Shown: positions 8,129-16,982, counted from the first letter of the stretch. The stretch: DNA of 49,825 bases from Coriobacteriia bacterium (GCA_013336165.1 JAAXUF010000012.1:1-49825), one strand, 5' to 3'. The notes: a model not told the origin generated them from the letters alone. Program-made: numbers and translations.

Positions 8129-9412
8129 ATGGCACTGGTCGTAGCGAAGTTCGGCGGGACCTCCGTCGGCAGTACCGATCGAATCCGCGCGGTGGCGCGC
8201 CGCCTGATCGCGCGCAGACTTGCGGGTAACGACGTGGTCGCGGTCGTCTCGGCGATGGGGCATGTGACCGACGAACTCGTGACACTCGCGCGCGAGATAT
8301 CAACGGATCCGCCCGATCGCGAGATGGACATGCTGCTCTCCACCGGCGAGCAGGTCTCGTGCTCGCTTCTTGCGATGGCGATCATCGCCGAGGGGCACGA
8401 CGCGGTGTCGTTCACCGGTGCGCAGGTGGGCATCATGACCGACCTCGTGCACACGAAAGCCAAGATCACCGAGGTGCGCGCCGACCGCGTCAAGGCCGCG
8501 CTCGCCGAGGGCAAGATCGTGATCGTCGCCGGCTTCCAGGGTACGACGCCGGATGGCACCATCACCACGCTAGGCCGTGGCGGCTCGGACACGACCGCGG
8601 TCGCCGTGGCGGCAGGCATCGGCGCCGACGTCTGCGAGATCTACACCGATGTCGACGGCGTCTATACCGCCGATCCGCGGGTGGTTCCCGACGCCCGCAA
8701 GATAGACGCGCTGTCGTATGAGGAGATGCTGGAGATGGCCGCCAGCGGCGCCGGCGTCCTCCAGATGCGCAGCGTCGAGTTCGCGAGAAACCACGGCGTG
8801 GTCATCCACTGCCGTTCAAGCTTCAACGACAACCCCGGCACCATCGTCAAGGAGGCCGACGAAACCATGGAACAGGCGATCATCTCAGGAGTCACCCACG
8901 ACATCTCGGAAGCGAAAATCACCCTCCGAGACGTGCCCGACACCCCCGGTGTTGCCGCGAAGGTCTTCACGCGCATGGCGGCGGAGAACATCAACGTCGA
9001 CATGATCATCCAAAACGTCTCGGAGGCGGGTACGACCGACATCTCCTTCACCGTGCCCAAGGACGACCTGATCCGCACCAAGCGCGCCGTCGGCGAGGTT
9101 GTCGCGGAGCTCGGCGCACGCGACTACTCGGTCGACGAGTCGATCGCAAAGGTGTCCCTAGTCGGCGCGGGCATGAAGACGCATCCCGGCGTCGCGGCCT
9201 CGATGTTCTCGGCGCTTGCCGAGGCGGGTGTGAATCTGTACATGATCTCAACGTCGCCGATCCGCATCAGCTGCGTGATCTCGGCGAATGAAGTCGGAGA
9301 GGCCGTGCGCGCGCTGCACAAGGCGTTCGGGTTGGGCGAAGATGAAGTCAGCGTCGAGGCCGCCCCCGGCTGCGGGTGTGGGTCCGGCTCCTGCTGCGGA
9401 GGTGCGAAGTAA
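8129..9412 (+). CDS. lysC: Aspartate kinase
   Basis: This 427-aa enzyme phosphorylates L-aspartate, the first step to lysine, threonine, methionine and diaminopimelate. The N-terminal kinase domain opens with VAKFGGTSVGS and includes TLGRGGSDTTAVAVAAG. Two C-terminal ACT domains (about 265-400, e.g. VSLVGAGMKTHPGVAASMFSALAEAGVN) should give feedback inhibition. The start at ATG 8129 follows a GAGGGGCAAGG sequence; a longer frame to 8096 lacks support. The last ~12 residues are an unusual Cys/Gly tail (CGCGSGSCCGGAK). An in-frame ATG at 8867 preceded by GGAGG could start a separate regulatory subunit, as in Corynebacterium. The asd gene follows with no gap. Confidence 0.95.
   Translation: MALVVAKFGGTSVGSTDRIRAVARRLIARRLAGNDVVAVVSAMGHVTDELVTLAREISTDPPDREMDMLLSTGEQVSCSLLAMAIIAEGHDAVSFTGAQVGIMTDLVHTKAKITEVRADRVKAALAEGKIVIVAGFQGTTPDGTITTLGRGGSDTTAVAVAAGIGADVCEIYTDVDGVYTADPRVVPDARKIDALSYEEMLEMAASGAGVLQMRSVEFARNHGVVIHCRSSFNDNPGTIVKEADETMEQAIISGVTHDISEAKITLRDVPDTPGVAAKVFTRMAAENINVDMIIQNVSEAGTTDISFTVPKDDLIRTKRAVGEVVAELGARDYSVDESIAKVSLVGAGMKTHPGVAASMFSALAEAGVNLYMISTSPIRISCVISANEVGEAVRALHKAFGLGEDEVSVEAAPGCGCGSGSCCGGAK
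8867..9412 (+). other. Candidate internal start giving an aspartate kinase beta subunit
   Basis: The ATG at 8867 (MEQAIISGVTHDISEAK) is in frame with lysC and begins just before the ACT region. GGAGG lies at 8851-8855, 11 nt upstream. Alpha2-beta2 aspartate kinases of Bacillus and Corynebacterium use such an internal start. Use here is inferred. Confidence 0.4.
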
Positions 9413-10438
9413 ATGGCGTGGGCCAAGATCCTTCCCGAGAACCCCGTCGTCGCCGTCGCCGGCGCTACCGGCGCTGTGGGCCGTGAGATGCTGCTGACGC
9501 TTGAGGGCCGCAACTTCCCCGCATCGCGCGTGATCGCGCTTGCTTCCGCGCGCTCGGCCGGCAGGATGATCCCGTACGCAGGTGGTGAGCTCGTCGTCGA
9601 GGAGATGACGTCGGAGTCGTTTGCAGGCGTCGATATCGCGCTGTTCTCGGCGGGGGCGGGCGTGAGCAAGGCGATGCGGCAGGCGGTTGTGGACGCCGGC
9701 TGCATCATGATCGACAACTCCTCGGCGTTTCGCATGGAGGCTGACGTGCCGCTGGTGGTCCCGGAGGTCAATCCGGAAGACCTTGCGTGGCACTCCGGCG
9801 TGATCGCGAATCCGAACTGCTCGACCATCCAGATGGTGGTGGCCCTGAAGCCGCTGCACGATATCTCGCCGATCAAGCGCGTCGTCGTGTCGACCTACCA
9901 GGCTGCCTCCGGCGCGGGCCAGGCGGCGATGGACGAGCTGTACTCACAGACCGGCGACTTCCTCGAGGGTCGCGAGTTGGTTGTTGACCAGTTTGCGCAC
10001 AGGATCGCTTTCAACTGCATCCCGCACATCGATGTGTTCCTCGAGGACGGCTCGACCAAAGAGGAATGGAAGATGGTCGTCGAGACCAAGAAGATCATGC
10101 ACGCGCCGAGCATCGAAGTCGCTGCCACATGCGTGCGCGTGCCGGTACTGCGCTGCCACTCCGAGTCGGTCAACGTTGAGTTCGACGGTCCGGTCACGCT
10201 TGAAGCCGCCCGCGCGGCGCTTGAGAGCGCTTCCGGGATCACGGTGCTCGACGATCCTGCGACCAAGACCTACCCGATGCCCGCGTTGCTCGAGCGCACC
10301 GACGACACCTACGTCGGTCGCCTCCGCGTCGACCCGACGGTGTCCCACGGTCTCTCGATGTGGGTCGTCGCCGACCAGATCCGCAAGGGTGCTGCGCTGA
10401 ACGCCGTCCAGATCGCCGAGGCTTTGCTCGGCCACTAA
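9413..10438 (+). CDS. asd: Aspartate-semialdehyde dehydrogenase
   Basis: This 341-aa NADPH-dependent enzyme reduces aspartyl-4-phosphate to aspartate semialdehyde, directly after aspartate kinase. An N-terminal Rossmann motif (VAVAGATGAVGREML) is followed by the catalytic Cys at about 136 (ANPNCSTIQ). The HRIAFNCIPHID and VPVLRCHSESVNVEF segments are typical of the family. The ATG directly abuts the lysC stop (TAAATG), so the two are translationally coupled. The length is normal. Confidence 0.96.
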   Translation: MAWAKILPENPVVAVAGATGAVGREMLLTLEGRNFPASRVIALASARSAGRMIPYAGGELVVEEMTSESFAGVDIALFSAGAGVSKAMRQAVVDAGCIMIDNSSAFRMEADVPLVVPEVNPEDLAWHSGVIANPNCSTIQMVVALKPLHDISPIKRVVVSTYQAASGAGQAAMDELYSQTGDFLEGRELVVDQFAHRIAFNCIPHIDVFLEDGSTKEEWKMVVETKKIMHAPSIEVAATCVRVPVLRCHSESVNVEFDGPVTLEAARAALESASGITVLDDPATKTYPMPALLERTDDTYVGRLRVDPTVSHGLSMWVVADQIRKGAALNAVQIAEALLGH

Positions 10439-10450
10439 AGGGATTTATAC

Positions 10451-11026
10451 GTGACCAGAACTCGCAGCATCGCACAGGCGGGGATGATTGCCGCCGTGTA
10501 TGGTGCCCTGACTTTGCTCACCGTCCAGTTTCTCGGCTTCCTGGGATGGGGGCCGATACAGCTGCGCCTGAGCGAGGCGGTCACGGTGGTGGCGTGCCTC
10601 ACGCCGGCCGCTATTCCGGGCCTGGCGCTTGGGTCGGTGGCCGCCAACTTGTTCACGTTTGCGTCGAGCGGGAATCCGCTCGCCTTGCTCGACGTGGTGT
10701 TCGGGTCGCTCGGCACACTTCTGGGGGCGATGTGGACGTGGAGATTCCGCGACCGCCCACGTCTCGCCCTGCTGGGGCCGGTGCTCGCCAACGCTCTGAT
10801 CGTTCCGGCGTACCTGCCGTTGCTGGTCAAGGGACTCGGACTCTACAAGATTCCCCTGTTGGAGTTAAACTTCGAAGGCAAGTGGTTGGCGATGTACCTG
10901 TTTGGCGTGGTGACAATCGCCATTGGCGAGGCCATCGTCGTCTACGGTCTCGGCCTGCCGCTACTGACGGGGCTGAGGCGTCTCGGGCTTGGGGAAGTGC
11001 TCAGAGGGCCCGCTTGGAGGCACTGA
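10451..11026 (+). CDS. queT: QueT-family transporter (ECF S-component-like)
   Basis: This 191-aa integral membrane protein has about five or six helices. The segments WGPIQLRLSEAVTVVACL, GLALGSVAANL and DVVFGSLGTLLGAM match the QueT family, thought to be substrate-binding subunits of ECF transporters for queuosine precursors. The start is GTG 10451 with AAGGGA upstream. It sits 12 bp after asd, so it is probably co-transcribed. No preQ1 riboswitch fits in that gap. The ECF ATPase/transmembrane partners would have to come from elsewhere or from the cobalt/nickel set in this window. Substrate by family only. Confidence 0.8.
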   Translation: MTRTRSIAQAGMIAAVYGALTLLTVQFLGFLGWGPIQLRLSEAVTVVACLTPAAIPGLALGSVAANLFTFASSGNPLALLDVVFGSLGTLLGAMWTWRFRDRPRLALLGPVLANALIVPAYLPLLVKGLGLYKIPLLELNFEGKWLAMYLFGVVTIAIGEAIVVYGLGLPLLTGLRRLGLGEVLRGPAWRH

Positions 11027-11044
11027 GATGAAGAGGGGGGTTGC

Positions 11045-12850
11045 GTGTCGCTAGTAGAACCTAGTACCGATGGTGGCTTCGATGCACCAAGCACGCAGCC
11101 AGAGCCGCTGATCCGCCATTCGCTCTCCGAATGCCCCCATTGCTGGGGATGCGTCCGGTGGTGTCCCGCACACGCGATCCACGTTGTGGGCGGCGTCGCC
11201 GAGATAGACGAGTTGCTGTGCGTGAAATGCGGCATGTGCGTCACCGGTTGCAGTTCCGGCAACTACATTGTGCGCGACGATGTGCCGCAGGTATGCGACC
11301 TACTTGCGAGCGGGGTGCCGGTTGTGGCGATGCTTGCCTCCGAGTACATCGCGGCGCTCTATCCGCGCACTCCCGAGTCGGTGGAGCTGGAGCTTCTCGA
11401 TCTGGGCTTCTCGGCGATCGAGACTACCGTCCTTGGCGAAGAGCTGGTGGCGGCAGCGTACGAGAGGGCCATGACGCAGCGCGCAGAGTCCGACGTGCAG
11501 CTGCGGTCGACGTGCGCGGTAGCGGTCTCCTGGGTGCAGCAGTTTCACCCAGGGCTGGTAGGCGCGCTCGTGCCGATCGTGTCTCCGTACGTCGCGCACG
11601 CCCGGCTCGTCAAGGCGCTCTATCCGCAAGGAACAGCCGTCGTCTATGTCGCGCCGTGCTGGGCCCGAAAGGACGAGGCTCGCAGGAATGAGTTTGCGGA
11701 TGCAATCGACGCGGCCATCGGCTTCGATGAGCTCCTTCGGATGCTGGACGGTGTTTCGCTGCCCGAGCGTGAACCTGAAACGTCGTCGATCTGGCGGCCG
11801 CAGTCTCCCAAGGAGATATCGCTTACCGACGGCTTCCCTCGGCAGGCGTTCGCTGCGAGCGGCACGTACGGCTCCGGCGACCTCGTGGTAGTGCGCGGCC
11901 TCAAAGACATTGATGACCTGTTGGCCGAGATCGAGCGCGGCGATGTGGCTCCCGGCATGGTGGACATGCTTTGCTGTGACGGCTGCATCGATGGTCCTGC
12001 GACCAACCCGGCATTGTCGGTTCATGCGAAGCGCAGCATCGTCGTCGCAGAGCGCGAAAGCCAGCCGCGATCCGTCGTGGACAGCCGTGAGCTTCTGGGA
12101 GCGTTGCCGGAGGTCGAGTTGGCGCGCGTGTTCTCGGCATGTCCGGCATCATCGAGCCGCACGCTCTCGCCGGAGCAGATCGACGACACGCTCGCGGCGA
12201 TTGGGTTCGCAGACATCGACTGTGGTGCGTGCGGCTACGACACATGCGTCGAGCACGCCGCCGCAGTCTGTCTCGGCGTCTCCAGTTGGGAGTTGTGCTT
12301 TCCTGCGCAACGCAAGTTGATGGACAAGGATCGCGCGGAACTCACGCAAAACGCCCTGTCCGATCCTTTGACCGGCTTGGGTAACCGTCGGCTCTTCGAC
12401 GAGCGCCTCGCCGAGGAGGTCGCGCGTGCCGAGCGATACGGAAGCCCGCTCTCGCTGATCATGGGCGACCTCGATGGTTTCAAGGGCATCAACGACGGCT
12501 ATGGACATCTGGCTGGTGATGCGGTGCTCGATCAGTTTGGCGTGCTGCTGCGGGCCGAACTGCGCGTAAGCGATATCGCTTCGCGCTATGGCGGCGACGA
12601 GTTCGCGATCCTCCTGCCCGATACCACGAAGACCGACGCTTGGGCCGTGGCCGAGAAGCTGCGCGCGGCGCTCAGTGGGCAGCAGATCGACGTAGGGGAT
12701 GAGCGGCGGGTGCGCGTCACGAGTTCCTTCGGCGTGGCGGCGCTCGGCGAAGTGCACGCAACGGCACGCGACCTCATCGCCGCAGCCGACACCGCGCTCT
12801 ACCGCGCGAAGCACGGCGGCCGCAACCGCGTGGAGATCGCGCTGGGCTGA
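11045..12850 (+). CDS. [FeFe]-hydrogenase-like sensor fused to a 4Fe-4S domain and a GGDEF diguanylate cyclase
   Basis: This 601-aa protein starts at GTG 11045, behind an AGAGGGGGG sequence. In order: two ferredoxin-type 4Fe-4S motifs (Cys 30/33/36/40 and 59/62/65/69); an [FeFe]-hydrogenase large-subunit-like domain (about 85-330); a 4Fe-4S domain (Cys 393/396/401/409); and a complete GGDEF domain (about 430-600). In the hydrogenase-like part, Cys157 (L1-like), Cys205 (APC, L2-like) and Cys310/Cys314 (MLCCDGC, matching MxCxxGC) correspond to the four H-cluster ligands. The residue before Cys157 is Thr, where catalytic enzymes have the proton-transfer Cys. The cyclase motif GGDEF is at 516-520, with an RxxD inhibitory site (RVSD) five residues before it. 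Expected role: cytoplasmic synthesis of c-di-GMP controlled by redox state, H2 or cluster occupancy. The sensing role is inference. Confidence 0.85.
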   Translation: MSLVEPSTDGGFDAPSTQPEPLIRHSLSECPHCWGCVRWCPAHAIHVVGGVAEIDELLCVKCGMCVTGCSSGNYIVRDDVPQVCDLLASGVPVVAMLASEYIAALYPRTPESVELELLDLGFSAIETTVLGEELVAAAYERAMTQRAESDVQLRSTCAVAVSWVQQFHPGLVGALVPIVSPYVAHARLVKALYPQGTAVVYVAPCWARKDEARRNEFADAIDAAIGFDELLRMLDGVSLPEREPETSSIWRPQSPKEISLTDGFPRQAFAASGTYGSGDLVVVRGLKDIDDLLAEIERGDVAPGMVDMLCCDGCIDGPATNPALSVHAKRSIVVAERESQPRSVVDSRELLGALPEVELARVFSACPASSSRTLSPEQIDDTLAAIGFADIDCGACGYDTCVEHAAAVCLGVSSWELCFPAQRKLMDKDRAELTQNALSDPLTGLGNRRLFDERLAEEVARAERYGSPLSLIMGDLDGFKGINDGYGHLAGDAVLDQFGVLLRAELRVSDIASRYGGDEFAILLPDTTKTDAWAVAEKLRAALSGQQIDVGDERRVRVTSSFGVAALGEVHATARDLIAAADTALYRAKHGGRNRVEIALG

Positions 12851-12917
12851 CACACCGCTAGGTGGGAATACTCCCCCAGGCAGGGATTCTCGGCGCTCAT
12901 TTTCGGAGGGGCCGGCC

Positions 12918-13946
12918 ATGCATGACGCTTTGCTCGGCACGACGGAAGGCGATCGCGTCCGTTGCGGCTTGTGCCCGCATGCGTGTCTCATCGCCGAGGG
13001 CGCGCGCGGCGTGTGCGGAGCGCGCGGGGTTGTGGGTGGCACGCTGCGGGCGCTCACCTATGGGCTCATGAGTTCGATTGCGCTTGACCCCGTGGAGAAG
13101 AAACCGGTCTTCCACTACCGCCCGGGGACGCATGTGATGTCGTTTGGCTCGGTGGGGTGCACCATGCGGTGCGGCCACTGCCAGAACTGGCAGATCTCGC
13201 GTCCCAAGGGAGATGACGGCACGGTGGCGCTGCGTCACGTGGAGCCCGCCGAGGCTGTGCGCATGGCTCTCGACGCCGGGGCCGAGGGCGTGGCGTTCAC
13301 CTACAACGAGCCGGTGATCTGGCTCGAGTGGGTGCTGGATGCGGCGCGGCTTGCTCACCGGCACGGCCTTTTCACCATCATGGTCACCAACGGCTACGTC
13401 ACCTCGGCAGGGCTCGATCTCTTCGCCGAGGTTATCGACGTGTGGCGCGTGGACATCAAGGGGTTCTCGGAAGAGGTCTTCAAACGCATCTGCCACATTC
13501 CACATGCCCAGGCGGTGCGCGAGCAGGCGGTGCGCGCGAAGCATACGCACGGAATGCACGTCGAGTGCGTGACAAACATCATCCCAACCATCAACGACAC
13601 TGACGCTGAACTGGCCGCGATCGCCGAGTGGATCGCAACCGAGCTCGGCGTTGACACCCCATGGCACGTGACCCGCTTCGTGCCGTACCTCGAGTTCGCC
13701 GATCTGCCGATGACGCCTATCGCCACGCTCCGGCGCGCCCGCGAAATCGGTGCCGAGAAGGGGTTGCGCTACGTCTATCTGGGCAATGTGGACGAGCCGG
13801 GAGGCGAGGACACCGTGTGTCCCACGTGTGGCGTGGTAGCCGTGCAACGTCGCGGATACCGGACGAGCATCGGGGCGGTCGATGACAGCGGCGCGTGCTC
13901 GACGTGCGGCACGGATCTCGCTTTGAAGATCGGCAAGTGCACATAG
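12918..13946 (+). CDS. amrS: AmmeMemoRadiSam-system radical SAM enzyme
   Basis: This 342-aa protein starts at ATG 12918 behind a strong GGAGGGG. The N-terminus has CGLCPHAC and the radical SAM cluster motif CTMRCGHC (Cys 81/85/88), followed by QNWQIS. The C-terminus carries two CxxC pairs (CPTCG, CSTCG) plus a final Cys, likely a metal site. This matches the radical SAM member of the AmmeMemoRadiSam group, related to pyruvate formate-lyase activases. Its reaction is not established. No AMMECR1 or MEMO1 partner is in the window. It lies 67 bp downstream of the hydrogenase-like/GGDEF gene on the same strand. Confidence 0.85.
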   Translation: MHDALLGTTEGDRVRCGLCPHACLIAEGARGVCGARGVVGGTLRALTYGLMSSIALDPVEKKPVFHYRPGTHVMSFGSVGCTMRCGHCQNWQISRPKGDDGTVALRHVEPAEAVRMALDAGAEGVAFTYNEPVIWLEWVLDAARLAHRHGLFTIMVTNGYVTSAGLDLFAEVIDVWRVDIKGFSEEVFKRICHIPHAQAVREQAVRAKHTHGMHVECVTNIIPTINDTDAELAAIAEWIATELGVDTPWHVTRFVPYLEFADLPMTPIATLRRAREIGAEKGLRYVYLGNVDEPGGEDTVCPTCGVVAVQRRGYRTSIGAVDDSGACSTCGTDLALKIGKCT

Positions 13947-13989
13947 AATCCGCACAGACTCCGTTACACAATGCTTCGCTCCTGAGCGC

Positions 13990-13995
13990 TATTAT
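13990..13995 (+). promoter_or_regulatory. Candidate -10 box for the glycosyltransferase gene
   Basis: TATTAT about 60 bp before the GTG at 14056, in the 109-bp gap after amrS. TTACAC lies 20 bp upstream, too far for a standard -35. Weak call. Confidence 0.3.
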
Positions 13996-14055
13996 GTACG
14001 GGGTCTGAACGCTTGGTGTTGTGCATGGCCCGCCGACAAGGGAGATCCTGCAACC

Positions 14056-15309
14056 GTGGAACCACTCATCATCATCCCGACGTTCTGGACACGGCCCAAG
14101 TCAAAGCGTGGGCGCTCCCATACGGCTGCGCTGGACGATCTCACCTCAGTATACGATCACCCCACCCCGATCGATGCCGAGAGCACGCTGGGCGACTGTC
14201 TGCGCTCCCTCGAGCAGGTCGAGGGGCTCGGCAGGGTTCTGATCATCGCAGCAGCAACCGACGAAACCATCGAGCATCGCGCCGAGGACCGTGTTCGTGA
14301 GATCGTCGACGACTTCCCTGACATCAACGCGTTCGTCTTCGGCCCCGCCGAGCTGGGCAGCCTGCACAGGCGCCTTGAGCAGCTTGAGTTCGCCGACATG
14401 ATCGACGGCGTCAGACTGCGCGGATACGGCGCGGTGCGCAACGTCGGGCTCATGGCCGCCGCGGTACTGGGCTATGAGGCTGTGGTGTTCTTGGACGACG
14501 ATGAAGTCGTGACTTCGCCGGACTTTCTGAAGAAGGCAATGTACGGTCTGGGCGCGCGCTTCGACGATGGGCGGGCGCTGTTGGCGAAGTCGGGATTCTA
14601 TACGGACACCAACGGCCGTTGGCAGCAGGTCGGCGAGACGCATTGGTCGGACATGTTCTGGCGTCAGCGCGACGCGTTCAACGAGACGATGGCTGTCATG
14701 ATGCGGTCTCCGCGCATCCAACACGCGACGCTTGCCTTCGGCGGTTGCCTTGCACTGCACAGGGACATGTTTGTGAGCGTGTCGTTCGATCCTTGGGTCT
14801 TGCGCGGCGAGGACGCCGACTACGTCATCAATGCCCGGATGCACGGCGGCGGGGTGTATCTGGACAACGAATGGTCTGTCGTGCACATGCCGCCCGAACC
14901 TGTCTCCGAGTCCGTAAGGTTCTCCCAAGACGTCTACCGGTTCATCTATGAACAGCGCAAGATCGAGTTCGCGAAGTCCCAGGTCGACCTGCGTCAAGTC
15001 ACTGCTCGCTCCCTGTCGCCTTATCCTGGTGACTTCATCCATTCTTCCATCGGTCGGCGAGCCACACTGACGGCGTTCTTGCGGGTGCTCCGCGGCGGCC
15101 GCGACTACTTCAACGCAGGCTTGCGCGTGGCACCCAACGCGGGCAAGTATGCGCAGGAGAATTGCCAGAACTACTTTGAGTTCCAGCGTCGCTGGCCGAT
15201 TCTGATGGCGGGTCTGTGGGACGACATCGCTCTGAAGTCGCTCTTCAGTGGTGAGCGCCGAGTAGACCGCACTGCGATCACGGGGAGATTCCCCGTCGTG
15301 CCGACTTAG
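14056..15309 (+). CDS. GT-A-type glycosyltransferase (family 2-like)
   Basis: This 417-aa protein starts at GTG 14056 with GGAGAT 9 nt upstream. The N-terminus LIIIPTFWTR is a typical GT-A opening, and an Asp/Glu-rich motif (VVFLDDDEVV, near residue 140) would bind the divalent metal and nucleotide sugar. A later LRGEDADYVINARM segment resembles the acceptor/catalytic ED region of family 2 enzymes. No membrane anchor is obvious. Sugar donor and acceptor are unknown. The downstream permease begins only 7 bp after the stop. Confidence 0.7.
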   Translation: MEPLIIIPTFWTRPKSKRGRSHTAALDDLTSVYDHPTPIDAESTLGDCLRSLEQVEGLGRVLIIAAATDETIEHRAEDRVREIVDDFPDINAFVFGPAELGSLHRRLEQLEFADMIDGVRLRGYGAVRNVGLMAAAVLGYEAVVFLDDDEVVTSPDFLKKAMYGLGARFDDGRALLAKSGFYTDTNGRWQQVGETHWSDMFWRQRDAFNETMAVMMRSPRIQHATLAFGGCLALHRDMFVSVSFDPWVLRGEDADYVINARMHGGGVYLDNEWSVVHMPPEPVSESVRFSQDVYRFIYEQRKIEFAKSQVDLRQVTARSLSPYPGDFIHSSIGRRATLTAFLRVLRGGRDYFNAGLRVAPNAGKYAQENCQNYFEFQRRWPILMAGLWDDIALKSLFSGERRVDRTAITGRFPVVPT

Positions 15310-15316
15310 GCGACGT

Positions 15317-16150
15317 ATGCGCCAAACCGCCATCACCCTCGGGATCGGATTCGTATCGGGGGTGCTCTCGGGCGCGTTTGGCATCGGGGGCGGCATAGTC
15401 ACCACACCGGCGATTCGTCTGATCTTGGGCGCGCCGGCGCTGATTGCTGTGGGCACTCCGCTCCCTGTCATCCTTCCAAGCGCGCTGACGGGTGCCTACA
15501 ACTACTACCGCCGAGGAATCATCGACGTTCGCACGGCAGTCGCGTGCGGACTGGCTGGTTCGCTGGTGGCGGTGGCTAGCGCCTATGCCACTCGTTTTGT
15601 CGGGGGCGAGGTCGTCCTTATCGCGACGGCGATGCTCATCCTCTATGTCGCTGCCGATGTGATCGTCTCTCTTGTGCGTCCACCTCGCCTCGGGCTTGAG
15701 GGTGGCGAGGAGGCCGAGGCATTCGCAGCCGTGAGTTCGCCGCCGGAGGGAGCGCCGCAGGCGCCCCAATCCCGTCCGGCGTGGGGCTCGCTGCTGGCCG
15801 TCGGTGCGTTGACGGGCTTCTACTCCGGCTTCCTCGGCCTTGGCGGTGGTTTCGTGCTGGTGCCGCTGCTCACCCGGTGGCTCCATTTCGACATCAAGCG
15901 TGCGATAGGGACTTCGCTGCTTGCGATCTCGATTCTCGCGATTCCCGGCACGATCACTCACGCGCTGCTGGGTCACATCGATTGGGCGATCGCGCTTTCG
16001 CTTGCGCTCGGTGTGGTTCCCGGGGCGTGGCTGGGCGCGCGGATCACCTTGGGCGCGAGCGATCGCAGCGTCAAGATCGCTTTTGCCGCCCTACTGGTGC
16101 TGGTCGGCGTGTGGCTGGGCGCGAGCGAGCTCGCCGGGTTCCTGCGATGA
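15317..16150 (+). CDS. TauE/SafE-family sulfite exporter-like permease
   Basis: This 277-aa membrane protein has about eight helices in two related halves, each opening with a glycine-rich helix (GAFGIGGGIVTTPAI and GFLGLGGGFVLVPLL). That duplication is the TauE/SafE (DUF81) signature. The family moves organic or inorganic sulfur anions. The halves are joined by an Ala/Pro-rich cytoplasmic linker (about 120-155). It overlaps the GNAT gene by 4 bp (ATGA at 16147-16150). Confidence 0.85.
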   Translation: MRQTAITLGIGFVSGVLSGAFGIGGGIVTTPAIRLILGAPALIAVGTPLPVILPSALTGAYNYYRRGIIDVRTAVACGLAGSLVAVASAYATRFVGGEVVLIATAMLILYVAADVIVSLVRPPRLGLEGGEEAEAFAAVSSPPEGAPQAPQSRPAWGSLLAVGALTGFYSGFLGLGGGFVLVPLLTRWLHFDIKRAIGTSLLAISILAIPGTITHALLGHIDWAIALSLALGVVPGAWLGARITLGASDRSVKIAFAALLVLVGVWLGASELAGFLR

Positions 16151-16965
16151 GCGCGAATCCCCGGGCTGCGACCGCCGAGGAGTGCGCGCGCCTCTGGCCG
16201 GTCGTGGACGCGGCCCAGCTGATGGGCTCCATCGGCGAGCTGCACGCGTATCAGGCCGAGGCTCCCTGGCGGGTGCGAGTGACTTCGCGCGGAGAGGCGG
16301 CCATTCTCGGCAGGTGGCGGGAGCACAGTAACGTCCTCGCGATCCGCTCCGCGTGGTGCTCCGATCGCCATGTGCCGGCCTTTGTCGCCGACGCCCGTGA
16401 GGTCGCGCGTTCGCGCGGCTTCGACCGCGCGCTATCGCCGCTGTTGCCGGAGCCGTTTCTGGACGGGTACGTGCGGGCCGGGATGCAGGTCGCCAACCGT
16501 CTCGTCGCGATCCAAGGCTCACCGCGTGTGATCTGCCCTGCTGGTCTCCCCTCGGGAGTCCGGCTGCGTCACGGAACCTTCTCGGATCTCGCGGCTCTGG
16601 CGCAGATCGACGCAGACTGCTTCGACGAGTTCTGGCGCTACTCCGAGGACGACCTTGTCGTGTTGACCCGCCGCGAGCGTCTTATGGTCGCCGAGACCGC
16701 CGAAGGCGAACTCATCGGCTATACTCTGGCCACTGCCATGCGGGGTTCGGTATCGCTCGGCAGGCTGTGCACGGCGCCAAGCGCCAGACGCCGCGGACTC
16801 GGCCGGGCACTCCTTGCCGAAACCGCCGCGTGGGCCGCGCATCTCGGCGCGGCGACGCTCACGCTGTGTACGCAGGAAGAAAACGTGGCATCGCGGTCGC
16901 TCTATGTCGGCGCAGGGCTCGGCGAGCTCGACGAGCGCTATGCACTGGCAGTCTGTGACGCGTGA
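16147..16965 (+). CDS. GNAT-family N-acetyltransferase
   Basis: This 272-aa protein carries a C-terminal acetyltransferase domain (about 140-270). SLGRLCTAPSARRRGLGRALL holds the acetyl-CoA-binding R/Q-x-x-G-x-G/A loop, and ENVASRSLYVGAGL is the following family motif. The N-terminal half looks like a second, degenerate GNAT-like fold without that loop. The substrate is unknown. It is coupled upstream to the TauE/SafE gene; the kinase gene start follows at once. Confidence 0.8.
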   Translation: MSANPRAATAEECARLWPVVDAAQLMGSIGELHAYQAEAPWRVRVTSRGEAAILGRWREHSNVLAIRSAWCSDRHVPAFVADAREVARSRGFDRALSPLLPEPFLDGYVRAGMQVANRLVAIQGSPRVICPAGLPSGVRLRHGTFSDLAALAQIDADCFDEFWRYSEDDLVVLTRRERLMVAETAEGELIGYTLATAMRGSVSLGRLCTAPSARRRGLGRALLAETAAWAAHLGAATLTLCTQEENVASRSLYVGAGLGELDERYALAVCDA

Positions 16966-16982
16966 CTCAAAGAGGAGAGCAG

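Noticed and set aside
10439-10450. preQ1 riboswitch before queT
   Set aside because: Only 12 bp separate asd and queT, too short for any known preQ1 aptamer.
14146-15471. 441-aa open frame antisense to the glycosyltransferase gene
   Set aside because: Composition is that of a reverse-strand shadow; the plus-strand frame has GT-A motifs and a Shine-Dalgarno.
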